Assembly (NCBI RefSeq): GCF_000006445.2
Contig: NC_006047.2
Span: 1,426,001 to 1,490,000, forward strand
Direction of reading: 5' to 3'
DNA from: Debaryomyces hansenii CBS767
Lineage: Eukaryota; Ascomycota; Pichiomycetes; Serinales; Debaryomycetaceae
Length of the DNA: 64,000 nt
The position numbers and the translations under genes were made by a program. Positions within the stretch are counted from its first letter, which is position 1; every line of letters starts with the position of its first letter. The notes beneath the pieces are model-generated. The model was not told where the DNA came from and did not search any database. It saw nothing but the letters and a program-made list of their open reading frames with translations. Of this stretch, positions 37,066 to 48,019 are shown one piece after another.

Positions 37066-40000
37066 TTATATATATTCCGGGTCCCAAATATATCCGCTTA
37101 TAACACATTGAACTACCCATTCCCAATTAATAAAACCAATATTCTTTTTTTTAGAAGTTGATTTCAGCAATTTAATATCAGAGTTTTGCTTAGTGCTAGC
37201 CCTTGATTGAGATCTCGTACGAGTTCCACCTGTATTTTCAGCTTTTAATGTTTTCATATCTTGTTTTATTGTCTCGTTGTTATCATATACTAATATTGGG
37301 TCATCCTTACATTGTTTGGTGACATCGACTATTTCATTGACGGACGAGCAGTATTTCAAAGACTTCGCTCCAAATGCATGAAAGATAAACTCGCAAGTTT
37401 GTAATGTCTTAAGATTTGCTTTGTTATTTATTATGACAATAAAGACATCTTGTAATAAATGATTATTGTTCTTCAATTGATAAGATAATTCCTTGTTGGT
37501 TTCATAGTTCTGTCTGAATTTGAAAATTTCTAAGCTCTTAACGCTTCCCAAATATTGTGATTGGCCCGCTGGTAATAAATATACTGGCCAGTGGGTTAAC
37601 TTTTTATTGTCTTTAAGGCAATCAAATATATAATAGTCGGATAAAATTGGCCACCCTAAAGCAAGCGCTTGTAAATACTTTGCACTACGACAAAAGCTAT
37701 TTGAAATGACTGCCCCAAAAGAAAATTCTGATAATACAGGGGATTCTAATTCCAATGACCCATCCTGAGATCTGGAATACTTTAAAATATCGTGGAGTCC
37801 TTCATCAAGTAGTGAACCCCCGTTATTTTCAATTGCCGTTTTGATTTTTTCCTTTTTATCCCCGTCGATGCTCTTTCCGAATGTAAGACAAAATAACATT
37901 CCTGAAAATAGACCGCTAGAGCCTAATTTCGTTAAAGTACCGCCATTTATTATCCTCGATTCATTCTTTTTTGATGGACTGCTCAATGGTCCATTTCTAT
38001 ATTTCAAATCATATTCCATAACGTCGGGTGTATTTGAATATCGGGTGTTTCTTGATGGTGTTCTATGTATATCGAGACTAAGACTATTCAAAAAAATGTT
38101 TCCTCCATCTTGCTTTAATAAATCTTGGCCATCGAACAAAAACTGAAACATTTGTTGATGTTGAATCCAGTCTGAAAGTTCCATATAACATTCGGATAGG
38201 CTTGCTTCTAGTTCTTCGAATTTCTTTCCTTTACCTTTAGATATTCTTCGCAAAGAAACTACATTATATCCTCGAATACATTTAATGTTATCCCCATTCT
38301 TGTTGTAAGCTAATCCAGTAACCACAAATTTATATTTCGATGATCTTGTTCTAAGCTTATCGCCAATTCTGATATCAAGCAAATATAAATCTGAATTCTT
38401 AATAGAATAGCTCCCCTCTTCGAATTCAACTATCAGATTATCATGACCTACTTTGGTTGCTTTACCTGTATACATATTGAACTTGAATGAAACCCAAACG
38501 CTCTCCATGTAATGAATATCAGTCTGGGTTAGAACATTCAGGGCTTCTTCAAATAGCACCTTATCTATTTTTCTTCGCTCTCCGTGTAAATCATTCATCC
38601 TCACATCCATGGCAGACATCTGGCTTGAATCCTGGTTAGGTTGTAATTCATCTTGAGATTGTGACGATGTATCAACTGAAATGGATCGGCTCTTTCTTGT
38701 AGTAGTAGGTATTGAATCTGTATCATTGAAATGCACTAAGTCGATATCTTCTAACTCAGAACTGTTATCTTCTGAATTTATTTCATTTACTGCGATTGTA
38801 TCCTTCAATTCAGTACTTTGTAGTCTGGGAAGTTTCATTTCCATTTCTATTCTTGCTCGCTCCTTTGTAGGTGAAGATGGTAGGTTTGATTGAGGTTTTA
38901 TTTTATTGATTCCATTGTTATTAGTATTAGAGGCATCATTATAAGTCTGAGGGGATGATTTATTTGGAAATCCCAAAATATCTGTTCTCTTGATACCTGG
39001 GGACGATTCATCAATTTCACTAGGCGAGACAGCTATCTGATGATGATGCTTGTTTTTAAGTGATAACGGAGTTTTAGACATATTATTAAGTGGGATTTGC
39101 TTATCCATATTCTCATAGCTATCATTATTCGGTGAAGCTTTTATCGCTTTTCTACGAATGCTGTTACTTTCAGGGTTAGATAGCCTTCTCTTCTGCCTAA
39201 GGTGATGTGCCAATAAGCTATCCTCATAATATAGTCCTTGTTGGTTCAGCCTATCGTTATCCTTTTCATCATCAGTCCTTACTTCCTCCTCCTCTTCTTC
39301 TTCTCCAAGTCTTTGACTACTGGAGTATACAGGTCTGGTTGAAAGATCAACTTTAGTATTGCTAGGTGTGCTATCGGGCTCTTCTTCTTGAGTATTTATT
39401 ACTTGTGGTCGAGAAACAAACGGCTTTTCAAATGTACTGGGTATTTGTATTGCATTTTGAGGACTAGAAGAAGTAAGATTATCTTCATTTTCGTCTACTT
39501 TGGTTGTTCCTATATTGCAATCATTTTGAGGAGGAACTATTACTTGTGTATCATTCGTTTTAGGATCAATTATTTGCGTATCGTTTTCAATATAATACTT
39601 ATGTTTATACGAATCCACTTGTGTTCCTTCATTAAACATAAATTCATTCGATTTAATAAATCTATTTGAATTAGCTGCGAATCTCAAAGTGTCGTAGGAT
39701 AAATTATTTACTATTTGGGTATCAGCGTCGTTAGATATTCGGTTACCGAATATCGTCTCATTTCCTTGCGTTTCATATTCTAAACACGAATTATCAGCTT
39801 CATTACGTAGAGTCTCAAAATTGTATTTACGTGTCGGTTTACTTTGTAATGGAACGGTATCATCCAATTGAGAACTAATTTTTTTATTCAATGGGGTCTC
39901 GATACTTAATTTCTGTAATGATTCATTATATGTGTCGTCAAAAGGATCTTTTAGTTTGGAAAGAAACGGCGTATCGTTCGGATTTTGTAATAGTTCAAAT

Positions 40001-40263
40001 GTAATATCATTCTGAGTTGGTGCATCTTTCACCAATGTGCGTTTATGGGTTGTATTATCATTTGATTCGTTATCTAAACTAAATGGTTTTTCCTCTACGT
40101 CAACATTTTGTGTTTGACTACCTTTAGAAGTGATCTCATTCCCAAATATCAAACTACTATTCATGTCATTTTGCGACTGGTTTGATAATTTCCTTGGGGT
40201 TTGATTATGAACTGTCGAATCCTCAATATCCAATCCAACTAAACTAATACTGTCTTTCCCCAT
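37066..40263 (-). CDS. RAD9: Rad9-type DNA-damage checkpoint adaptor
   Basis: The 1065-residue protein has a long, disordered N-terminal half with several Gln-Thr/Thr-Gln-containing repeats (for example NDTQIID, NDTQVIV and NTQEEE) that would be Mec1/Tel1 targets. A tandem Tudor-like module follows at about 575-665 (YMESVWVSFKFNMYTGKATKV, SSKYKFVVTGL). Two BRCT repeats end the protein (about 785-1065; GLFSGMLFCLTFGKSIDG, NIGFINWEWVVQCVISGYIWDPEY). This order (SCD, Tudor, BRCT2) defines the Rad9/Crb2/53BP1 family. Rad9 binds methylated H3K79 and gamma-H2A and activates Rad53. It is shorter than S. cerevisiae Rad9 (1309). Confidence 0.88.
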   Translation of the reverse strand: MGKDSISLVGLDIEDSTVHNQTPRKLSNQSQNDMNSSLIFGNEITSKGSQTQNVDVEEKPFSLDNESNDNTTHKRTLVKDAPTQNDITFELLQNPNDTPFLSKLKDPFDDTYNESLQKLSIETPLNKKISSQLDDTVPLQSKPTRKYNFETLRNEADNSCLEYETQGNETIFGNRISNDADTQIVNNLSYDTLRFAANSNRFIKSNEFMFNEGTQVDSYKHKYYIENDTQIIDPKTNDTQVIVPPQNDCNIGTTKVDENEDNLTSSSPQNAIQIPSTFEKPFVSRPQVINTQEEEPDSTPSNTKVDLSTRPVYSSSQRLGEEEEEEEVRTDDEKDNDRLNQQGLYYEDSLLAHHLRQKRRLSNPESNSIRRKAIKASPNNDSYENMDKQIPLNNMSKTPLSLKNKHHHQIAVSPSEIDESSPGIKRTDILGFPNKSSPQTYNDASNTNNNGINKIKPQSNLPSSPTKERARIEMEMKLPRLQSTELKDTIAVNEINSEDNSSELEDIDLVHFNDTDSIPTTTRKSRSISVDTSSQSQDELQPNQDSSQMSAMDVRMNDLHGERRKIDKVLFEEALNVLTQTDIHYMESVWVSFKFNMYTGKATKVGHDNLIVEFEEGSYSIKNSDLYLLDIRIGDKLRTRSSKYKFVVTGLAYNKNGDNIKCIRGYNVVSLRRISKGKGKKFEELEASLSECYMELSDWIQHQQMFQFLFDGQDLLKQDGGNIFLNSLSLDIHRTPSRNTRYSNTPDVMEYDLKYRNGPLSSPSKKNESRIINGGTLTKLGSSGLFSGMLFCLTFGKSIDGDKKEKIKTAIENNGGSLLDEGLHDILKYSRSQDGSLELESPVLSEFSFGAVISNSFCRSAKYLQALALGWPILSDYYIFDCLKDNKKLTHWPVYLLPAGQSQYLGSVKSLEIFKFRQNYETNKELSYQLKNNNHLLQDVFIVIINNKANLKTLQTCEFIFHAFGAKSLKYCSSVNEIVDVTKQCKDDPILVYDNNETIKQDMKTLKAENTGGTRTRSQSRASTKQNSDIKLLKSTSKKKNIGFINWEWVVQCVISGYIWDPEYI

Positions 40264-40534
40264 AAGTTGTAACTTTAGGCATTAATAGAATAATAGAACA
40301 GTATGTTACGTTGATTCTAAAATCTAATTCTATCTAGGCATAATTGAGAGCACCAAAATTCACATTTTCCATAGTTGCACAAAGAAGCTTCATATATTAA
40401 AACAACACTTAAACAAATTATTTATACGTTGATAATTAAGTAATAATTAGGGGTCAGTTCCACTAACGATAAATTAAAGGGAGATTAGGAGCTAAAAACT
40501 ATACAGAATATTATACATGTCTACTGAACATAAC

Positions 40535-42583
40535 TTAATGATAAGGAGAATAATCAGTGTTCTTTTGCTGTTGCAACAACTGAATTAATGCTTGAGGGTT
40601 TTGCTGAACTTGAGGGTTTTGCTGAACCAACCCTGATAAGTACGAAAGCTGGTCTGTGGTTAAACTAGTAGGTAATCCATTTTGTGCAACTGGTGGATTG
40701 TATTGAGGAGTTTGAATTTGAATATTTTCTTTTTTGGTACCATTTCCACCAAGCTTATATAAAATTGAATCCAATAATGGAGTTTTTTCTTTTGAAGATG
40801 CATTAGATGAATGTGAGTTATAATCTGTAGGGTTAGGGGTCGACTTTTTGAGGATACTTGGGCCAGTGGGTACATAGTCCTTCTTAACAATATATAAAGC
40901 AAACAACCCTACTTTCCCAACCATCTTATGAAGAGCCTTTAAATATTCTGGCAAATTGAAATCGTTACCATCTATGCCTAACAAATATGCATCTTTAACA
41001 AATGCCGGCCTACCTGATAAAACTCCTACTTTATTTCTTTCAAGTAAATACCTGTACAACTTATCGTATCCACTCCGATTTTCAGTGCATTTGATTTCAA
41101 CTAAAATTAAGTCTCTTGTAGTTATAATCTTGTCCAAATACGCATCTGCTCTTGTTCTATCCAATCGACCCTCAACTTCATAATGGTCTTTGGAAAGTAT
41201 TTCCTTCGAAATGTTGACGTATCGATTATGAAGTTTAACTTCTTGTGGGTTGGTTGGATTCTTGTAGTTTGAACAAGTATAAAATTCACCAGTAGCACCG
41301 AACGATGCAAAATCCGGAAATGTAATACGGCCTGACCATATCTTTGATGAAAAAATAGGAGGCAATTTGATACTCAGTGGTTTTCTCGTTTCCTCTTTTG
41401 TTTCTTTCTTTCCCTTAATAATGAAATCTAATTCATCATCATCTAAATCGGGAACATCATCAATATCACTCAGGGGTAACCCCTCTTTGTCGTCCGATGT
41501 AGATCCTTCTTTATCAGATCCTTGTTTTTGCTTTTCTTCTGCTTCTTCTTCTCCCACTTCATCATCATCCTCATCTTCCATATAGTTATTATATGCTGGC
41601 TTACTATTATCGTTAACTATTATTCCTCTTGCAGGTTCTTCATCTTCAAACCTCCGGTGATCAATGTTCCTTGTCATTATGCTAATATCAACATCTTCTT
41701 GTTGGTTACTTGCATCCTCAACTATTTCTTCACCTTTATGGGTCCTTCTGATTCTTTGACCTTGATTTGCATCTACCGTTAAAACTGAACGACGGATCGA
41801 TTCCAGCCTCACTCTTTCGGCGTATTCTTTTAATTCACTGTCAATTTCCTCTGGTGGCGAATTGACTAACTTTGTAAACGACAATTCACCATCGATTAGA
41901 CGAGTCATAACGTTAGGCTTCTTGATCAACACCATAAGACTACGACTTTTGTCGGTATATTTCTTATCCTTTTTGGGACACCAAATAAAAATCTCTCTTT
42001 CCAATTCGATGGCCCATTTGGACGATAACTTTTCGTTGTCCATTCCTTCAGGTGATTTATATGATTCGGGGATGTTCCTTTTGAAAACATTAACGAAAGC
42101 CTTTGCCACGCTTGCCCTGGTCTTATCTTTCAATTTTTCACTAATAGCGGACGAGTCAACATTAGTCTTTTCCAACTTATCACCATTCAACCCACTACAA
42201 ACATTACATCTGTAATGCTTTGGAATTGTCTTAGATGTCCTGTAGCCCATACACTTGGCATGTTGCCAGGTTTTGCAAGACTCACACTCAATCATCGTGC
42301 CCCCCTGGTCGCTATCTTCATCATAGTTTTCACTTGTCGTACCACATGGGGTACACCTTACTTCACCTTCCTCTTCTATATCGTCATCCTTTTTTTCTTC
42401 ACCGTTTTCCTTATAATCTCCATCATCTTCATCTTGGTCCAAATGCGGCCGTTTATTATCTTGTGAGCTATTACTTAACAGTCTCTTCCTTTCAGATGGC
42501 AAGTCTTCTTCATCCACATAGAAATCTATTTCTCTTTTGCTATGTTGACCTTTATTGGCCCTTGACGAACGTCTAGTCGACAT
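40535..42583 (-). CDS. BYE1: Bye1, PHD-TFIIS-like-SPOC transcription factor
   Basis: The 682-residue protein has domains in order. A PHD finger (about 75-128) shows Cys pairs RCTPCG, ECESCKTWQHAKCMGY and CNVC. A TFIIS central (TLD) domain (about 155-265) contains AIELEREIFIW and YTDKSRSLMVLIKKPN. A SPOC domain lies at about 412-560 (KIWSGRITFPDFASF). Bye1 binds H3K4me3 through the PHD and RNA polymerase II through the TLD. The acidic linkers and the Gln-rich tail are low complexity. Within the tail, an 18-nt unit is tandemly duplicated near 40591-40627, encoding repeated QNPQ. Confidence 0.9.
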   Translation of the reverse strand: MSTRRSSRANKGQHSKREIDFYVDEEDLPSERKRLLSNSSQDNKRPHLDQDEDDGDYKENGEEKKDDDIEEEGEVRCTPCGTTSENYDEDSDQGGTMIECESCKTWQHAKCMGYRTSKTIPKHYRCNVCSGLNGDKLEKTNVDSSAISEKLKDKTRASVAKAFVNVFKRNIPESYKSPEGMDNEKLSSKWAIELEREIFIWCPKKDKKYTDKSRSLMVLIKKPNVMTRLIDGELSFTKLVNSPPEEIDSELKEYAERVRLESIRRSVLTVDANQGQRIRRTHKGEEIVEDASNQQEDVDISIMTRNIDHRRFEDEEPARGIIVNDNSKPAYNNYMEDEDDDEVGEEEAEEKQKQGSDKEGSTSDDKEGLPLSDIDDVPDLDDDELDFIIKGKKETKEETRKPLSIKLPPIFSSKIWSGRITFPDFASFGATGEFYTCSNYKNPTNPQEVKLHNRYVNISKEILSKDHYEVEGRLDRTRADAYLDKIITTRDLILVEIKCTENRSGYDKLYRYLLERNKVGVLSGRPAFVKDAYLLGIDGNDFNLPEYLKALHKMVGKVGLFALYIVKKDYVPTGPSILKKSTPNPTDYNSHSSNASSKEKTPLLDSILYKLGGNGTKKENIQIQTPQYNPPVAQNGLPTSLTTDQLSYLSGLVQQNPQVQQNPQALIQLLQQQKNTDYSPYH

Positions 42584-43123
42584 TATGTTCTTAGCTTGGC
42601 AGTTTACTTAGTTTAAGCGCTTGAACGATCAAAGTTACTAAAAACTCCCGTTTGTATGTTTATATATATAAATAGTAACTATAACAAATGTATTGGAGAT
42701 ACAGCGTTACTATTACTTGTTTCGATATAATATTATGAAAGATGCTTTCGGTGATGGTCTATTTATTATATCAGAGAATATAATATGTATTGAGCGATAA
42801 TATAATGTCGAAGTTGATCAACGTAAAATTACAATTATTAGTATGTCCGAAACCAGACGCTTTTGATAACTACCAACACAACAGATACTGGATTTTAATA
42901 TAGTTTATAGTATCAACAACATAGAAGTATGTTGAAAAAAATTACTGGTTCCACTAGCGCCACTATTTGGTATTGCCACTACTTAATTATGTACAGTAAT
43001 TTCTGGTATGTTTGAATATATTGGTATAACTAGGTAAATATTAATTACAAAAACTAATAACGTATATAAATGTAGAACTTAAAAATATTTATCACTGAAA
43101 AACTGTTATTTTATTAATGGTTG
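42584..43123. other. Intergenic region, no gene seen
   Basis: This 540-bp AT-rich region lies between BYE1 and the end of IFH1 (same strand). It includes the BYE1 upstream region. No open frame, RNA gene or repeat was recognised. Confidence 0.55.
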
Positions 43124-45931
43124 TCATAAGCCCTTTATCAAGCCCATTAAATCTGTATCTTCGCCGAGGATTTCTTCAACATCAGCCAATGCATCTTCAT
43201 TAAAAAGACCTGACTTGGTTGGCCTTAAGCCCTCGGATACGGCTTCTACGATCGATGCACGTCTTCTTTTGAGTTTAGAGGGGACGTTTTTAATGGGAGA
43301 ATCAATATTTGGAATCGGTAAATGGGACAGTGAAAATTTACGATCATGTACAGGCTTTTTCACGCTTGCATACTTGGTGGCCAGATTATTTCTCCAAGAA
43401 CCGGTATCTTGGTGGTTTGATAAAGAGTATCTTCTTTTATTGAATTCATTATTGGACTTGCTGGTATGGTTGTAGGAGGAATTATTTGGTACGGTAACGT
43501 TCTCTGGGTGTATTAATTGATTTTGTAGAATGGATTTGTTACGAAATGCACCCAACGGTACTTGTTTCTTTTGATTATTAAAATCTCTCCATATTTTGGC
43601 ATCATTCTCGTCATCATCATCTAGTTCACTGACATTTAAGAGTTCATCTAGACCCAATGCCAGGTCATCTGTTGTTGTATTTGTATGTAGTGGAGCGATA
43701 CCTTTTCGAGAAAGCAGTCTAGGTTCCATTTGCTTATTGTTAGAGTTATTGACAGTGGCATTATTGCCCAAAGATCTAGTTGATAAACCGTCAATAATTC
43801 CAAAAGGTTTGCTGTCAATCGCAGCCCAAGTACCTAATACCGGAGGTCTATAGTCAGCTGTCTTTGAAGATAACACTTCTTTTGCCATTTTCGATCCAGA
43901 TTTCTTGTCTGTAGAAGGTGGAAGACTCAAGTCTACGTCAGTAGATTCGCCACTTTCATATCCATTATCCGATGGTATATAATGATTTTTATCAAGTGCC
44001 ATCAGCTTACTTTTGCGGCGCATAAGCTTCTTAGAACGGTTCTCCTTTTCCATATTTTTGAAAAGTTTCTCCATTATTACTTTTTCTTCAGAATCATCAT
44101 ACCTATAATTCTCTTCATCTTCACCACTCAGTGAGCTATTATCAGAACTAAAAAAATAGTTCCACAAATAGGAATCGTCTTCCTCGTCACTATTGCCAAT
44201 TCCATTGGTTCTCTTCCTTGACTTTGGTCTCTTTTTCTTATGCTGCAAATGTTTTCTACTATCATGGTCATTTACTTTAAACTCTTCATAGACATCATAA
44301 TCATCTTCTTCATCTTTATCGAATAACGGAGCGTCAAAGTCAATAAAATCATCATATTCGTCTTCGTCATCTTCGTCATCCTCATCATCTTCATCTGACT
44401 TACTATCGGCACTACTAGCGTATTGAATCACATCCTTATTCTGATTTGCATTCATTACATTAAACGAATCGATCAAGTTATCCCTGTCCGAGGGGTCATT
44501 ATAATCAAAGCTTCCGACATTCACAGAATCATCCTCATCAAAACCATTATTCTCAAATTCATTAACAAGAAACTTTTCTTCTTCCTTCAAAAACGGATCA
44601 TTTTCTTCTTCATCACCGTATGATCCAATAGAATTGTTTCTTGTATGTGTCGTTGTATTATTAGGAGCGGAAAACTGATCCATATCATTATCTGCTTGCA
44701 AAGTAGCTAGCAATTCATTATCATCAATTTCATAATCTTCATCAGAATTTAGTTCAGTATCATTGATCCTCGGAACCTGGGGTAGTTGTGTATTAAAATC
44801 GAAGTCGAATTCAAAATTGTGATTAGTGGCAATGTCATTATTATCGTTATCATTAGATGCATATTGTTTCTTAATAGGTGCAGCATAACTTACCTCCTCA
44901 CCGATATCCTCCTCCTTGTCTCCACCGCTTGATGCCTGGACTTTTTCAATCCCTTCTAGTTCATCCTCTTCGTCTTCTTCATCAATTATGGCGTTATCAA
45001 ACTTATTATAATCATCAAATTCGAATTTGAAATTGATATCTGGCAATGCTACATCAGATTTCCTCCTACCAAACTTTGGTTTTGACATCGAACTACTACG
45101 TCTTCTATTTCTGTTCATCTTTTTCTCCGGTATAGGCTCCGATATTTCTGAATCTGAATCATCTTGGTAGTGATCTTCTTGTTGATTCGATAACCCTTTC
45201 ATAGCTCTAACTGCTTTCATCGATTTAGCCTTTCTCTCCGCTTGTAATTTTACGAAGTCAACGTCAGAGTCATCAGAAGAAGAATAATCGTGTTCTTCTT
45301 CGTCTGATTCTGATTCCGAATCATCTGAATCTGACTGAGCCTGTTTCTGGTGGTTCATCATGGAGTATAACCCACCTAGTCCAACTTTTTCCTCGTCAGA
45401 TGAAGATTCTGATTTTTCTGAAATAGCATCTTCATTCAATTGGTTATCCCATTGATTCCAATTAACGGTCTTCTTTGGTGTTCTCTTCTTGGCAACATTA
45501 TTTGATTTTTTGGCTGATCTTGTTGGCTTGTATGTATTCTTGTTAGTCTGTTTACTCTTCTTAGGGGACTTCCTCGTTGGTTTATAGAACTCTTCATTAT
45601 CAGCACTCTCAAAGAATACAGAACCCTTTCTTGACGCCTCGGCCTCATCGTTATCTGTTACCGCAGTTAAAGAAGAATCTGAATCGGAACCTGAATTGTA
45701 ATTGTTAGTTTCATAATAGTTATAGTTTCCCCCATTCTCTGATTCAGAATTCGAGCCTGATGAGCTTGTATCGGCTATACTAAAACGTCGTTGGGGAGGT
45801 TTAACGAAATTTTTCTTATATGCTTTAATTTTCTTTCCACCAACTTTGGGTGGAACATCTTTATTGTACAGTTCTTGGGGGCGTGAGCTGCCCCTCGAGT
45901 TAGCCCCCGCTTTTTTGGGACTTTTAGCCAT
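43124..45931 (-). CDS. IFH1: Ifh1/Crf1-type coregulator of ribosomal protein genes
   Basis: The 935-residue protein is extremely acidic and Ser-rich through most of its length, with a basic N-terminus (KKIKAYKKNFVKPPQRR). The diagnostic block is at about 692-718: PPVLGTWAAIDSKPFGIIDG followed by LSTRSL. This is the forkhead-binding region by which Ifh1 and Crf1 bind the FHA domain of Fhl1 at ribosomal protein promoters. The C-terminus has KRRRASIVEAVSEGLRPTKSGLF and a final acidic stretch. Yeasts that branched before the genome duplication have one IFH1/CRF1 gene, so IFH1 is the natural name. Confidence 0.8.
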   Translation of the reverse strand: MAKSPKKAGANSRGSSRPQELYNKDVPPKVGGKKIKAYKKNFVKPPQRRFSIADTSSSGSNSESENGGNYNYYETNNYNSGSDSDSSLTAVTDNDEAEASRKGSVFFESADNEEFYKPTRKSPKKSKQTNKNTYKPTRSAKKSNNVAKKRTPKKTVNWNQWDNQLNEDAISEKSESSSDEEKVGLGGLYSMMNHQKQAQSDSDDSESESDEEEHDYSSSDDSDVDFVKLQAERKAKSMKAVRAMKGLSNQQEDHYQDDSDSEISEPIPEKKMNRNRRRSSSMSKPKFGRRKSDVALPDINFKFEFDDYNKFDNAIIDEEDEEDELEGIEKVQASSGGDKEEDIGEEVSYAAPIKKQYASNDNDNNDIATNHNFEFDFDFNTQLPQVPRINDTELNSDEDYEIDDNELLATLQADNDMDQFSAPNNTTTHTRNNSIGSYGDEEENDPFLKEEEKFLVNEFENNGFDEDDSVNVGSFDYNDPSDRDNLIDSFNVMNANQNKDVIQYASSADSKSDEDDEDDEDDEDEYDDFIDFDAPLFDKDEEDDYDVYEEFKVNDHDSRKHLQHKKKRPKSRKRTNGIGNSDEEDDSYLWNYFFSSDNSSLSGEDEENYRYDDSEEKVIMEKLFKNMEKENRSKKLMRRKSKLMALDKNHYIPSDNGYESGESTDVDLSLPPSTDKKSGSKMAKEVLSSKTADYRPPVLGTWAAIDSKPFGIIDGLSTRSLGNNATVNNSNNKQMEPRLLSRKGIAPLHTNTTTDDLALGLDELLNVSELDDDDENDAKIWRDFNNQKKQVPLGAFRNKSILQNQLIHPENVTVPNNSSYNHTSKSNNEFNKRRYSLSNHQDTGSWRNNLATKYASVKKPVHDRKFSLSHLPIPNIDSPIKNVPSKLKRRRASIVEAVSEGLRPTKSGLFNEDALADVEEILGEDTDLMGLIKGL

Positions 45932-46501
45932 ATCTAGTATTGATTATTTGTATTGTTGTTGTTATCTCTATCCTCAATAAAAATTACTTTAAGTTAAACA
46001 GTGATTTGACTATGCTTCGAATCAGGAAATTTTGAAATAAATGAATAAGCTTTGAAGTTTGAATGATACATAATATAGAACACTTGGTTGATACTCGATT
46101 AATATCTCAATGGAATCAGAAACAATCTTAGTATGTTTCGTTATTTTATATTTTTGATAACCCACGAGAAACTCAACACCGAATAAGTTTTACAAAATGA
46201 AGTAACTAATATTCAAATGTAACGGTTGTTAGTTAATATATATAGCTAATTAAGTTTCAATTTAACTATGCTATACGGAGTAAAAGGTTATTTTGATAAG
46301 TTAACTTTGATAGATGAGAAATTTTGAGATGAGCTGTGAAAATTTCAGCCACAATAGTCAATCACCATACAAGGTTGAACTACACATTTATATTAGACAT
46401 TTTACAACAGCAAAGAACTATTTATGTTACCGGAATGTGAAGTTTATTAAATACTAGTATATAAAAATGTAAGAATTATAAAAAAATGATTCCCCTAAAA
46501 C
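45932..46501. other. Intergenic region, no gene seen
   Basis: This 570-bp AT-rich interval lies upstream of IFH1 and downstream of the eIF3f gene. No coding frame or RNA gene was recognised. Confidence 0.55.
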
Positions 46502-47482
46502 TCATTTCTTATCAGCTTCTGAGCTAGCAGTTAATCTTGCACTTAACTCAATTTGTTCCTTGACAGCTTTAGTCAAATATTCGATCATAATAACATCTTG
46601 ATTGTGGGCACGGAAATGGTATTCCAATTCCTTTAAGTCAGTCAAGTATTGAGGTTTGTTTAATAAAGTATTACTTAACAATCTTAATAAATCGATATCA
46701 CTATCTGAATTAGATGTGGATTCGATATAGGCCAATAATTTGTCAATTGTTTCACCAACAGAGCTTAATTGGTTGGATAAATGAGATAACGTTCTTGAAT
46801 TTGCTGAGACTGAAATTGGTTCGTTGTTTTGTTGATTTTCGGATAAATGATTAATAACAAGCTTTTCACTGATGGTACTATTTATAACTTTATTTGGAAC
46901 TGGAGTAAAAATATAAGAGCTGGTAGTATTAGCCGTGTTCCAGCCAATCTTTGGTGTATTAGAACTCAATTTACCAATAGCTGCGCCGATGTAAGTAGAA
47001 ATCTTAGGGAAGGTTATTTCTTGGTTTTCACCCAAGTATTCAACATTTAAGTAGATCGCTGGGAACGGATAAGCACGATCGGTACCTTTAGAATAAAAGT
47101 CATGAATTAATCCAGTATTTGCATCTATCTTGTTAGCACTATCGAACCATCCTAAAACATGTTCTTTAGGGTGAGCTTTCTTATATAATTGGTAAAGGGC
47201 TTTATGAGCATGATCGTCAATAGCTATTGAATCACCTGTTTCAGTGCATGGGACCATAAAAGCATCTCTGACATCAAATTCACTTCCATCATCTGATCTA
47301 AATCCCAATAATGTACCAATAATTCTCTTATTCGATGAAAGAACTTGCTTGGAAACGATCTCTAAAATTTGAAAACACGCAGATGTATCAATTCTGATAT
47401 TACAAGGTCCAGTAGTCGAAGATGCAGCTGGTGCAGCAACGCTTGGTCTAACCAAGTGCATAAAAGATGTTTCTTCAGACAT
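46502..47482 (-). CDS. Translation initiation factor eIF3 subunit f (MPN domain)
   Basis: The 326-residue protein has an MPN (Mpr1/Pad1 N-terminal) domain at about 27-160: IRIDTSACFQILEIVSKQ, RIIGTLLGF, HVLGWFDS and GLIHDFYSKG. The JAMM metalloprotease motif (EXnHXHX10D) is absent, as expected for eIF3f. The C-terminal helical half (about 225-320) matches the eIF3f/eIF3h type that packs into the eIF3 octamer core. S. cerevisiae has lost this subunit, whereas many other fungi keep it. Rpn8/Csn6-type MPN proteins are alternatives, but the N-terminal and helical parts fit eIF3f best. Confidence 0.82.
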   Translation of the reverse strand: MSEETSFMHLVRPSVAAPAASSTTGPCNIRIDTSACFQILEIVSKQVLSSNKRIIGTLLGFRSDDGSEFDVRDAFMVPCTETGDSIAIDDHAHKALYQLYKKAHPKEHVLGWFDSANKIDANTGLIHDFYSKGTDRAYPFPAIYLNVEYLGENQEITFPKISTYIGAAIGKLSSNTPKIGWNTANTTSSYIFTPVPNKVINSTISEKLVINHLSENQQNNEPISVSANSRTLSHLSNQLSSVGETIDKLLAYIESTSNSDSDIDLLRLLSNTLLNKPQYLTDLKELEYHFRAHNQDVIMIEYLTKAVKEQIELSARLTASSEADKK

Positions 47483-48019
47483 ATTTGCTGTTTTAACGTA
47501 TGTTATGTGCTATTGAAGTTTTTTCATTATTGACTGAAGATTGATGAACGAATTTTATTTGAAAAAATTGCCAGTTGGTTATATGCAGTATCTGTGTTGC
47601 AGGCTGATTCGTTGATGCTATCGATGAATGAATATCTCTAGACGTATATATATATATCAGTACATGTCTACGAGTGTTTTAGAAAGAAATAATGACAACT
47701 GTGGATAATAACTAATTTGATTTAATGTTATTTTTGAATTTCTGGATTTTCTCCCGACTAGGAGAAACTTGGTTAGATGGGCGACTTATAATCGTATTGT
47801 ATTTTTTTCTCTATCAGATATAAGAATAAGTTCACTATCTCTAATATAGCATCTTATTTGCCTAAATTTCATTGAAGCCATAGTCTAGCTACTGTTCATG
47901 AAACTATCACGTTGATAATACTTAACTACTGTTTTAAATTTATGTGTGTCGCACGATTCCTATTTAGTGGTTATAAAATACATCACTGGTATCTATATTA
48001 GTCGCTACTGGAGGACAAA
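47483..48019. promoter_or_regulatory. Divergent eIF3f / cyclin promoter region
   Basis: This 537-bp AT-rich interval lies between two divergent starts, with (TA)n at about 47645-47656. No gene or strong known motif was recognised. Confidence 0.4.

Noticed and set aside
43124..45931. Acidic Ser/Asp-rich protein as a nucleolin/Srp40-like nucleolar protein
   Set aside because: The GTW...SKPFGIIDG block near residues 692-718 identifies the Ifh1/Crf1 family; the acidic character alone is not diagnostic.
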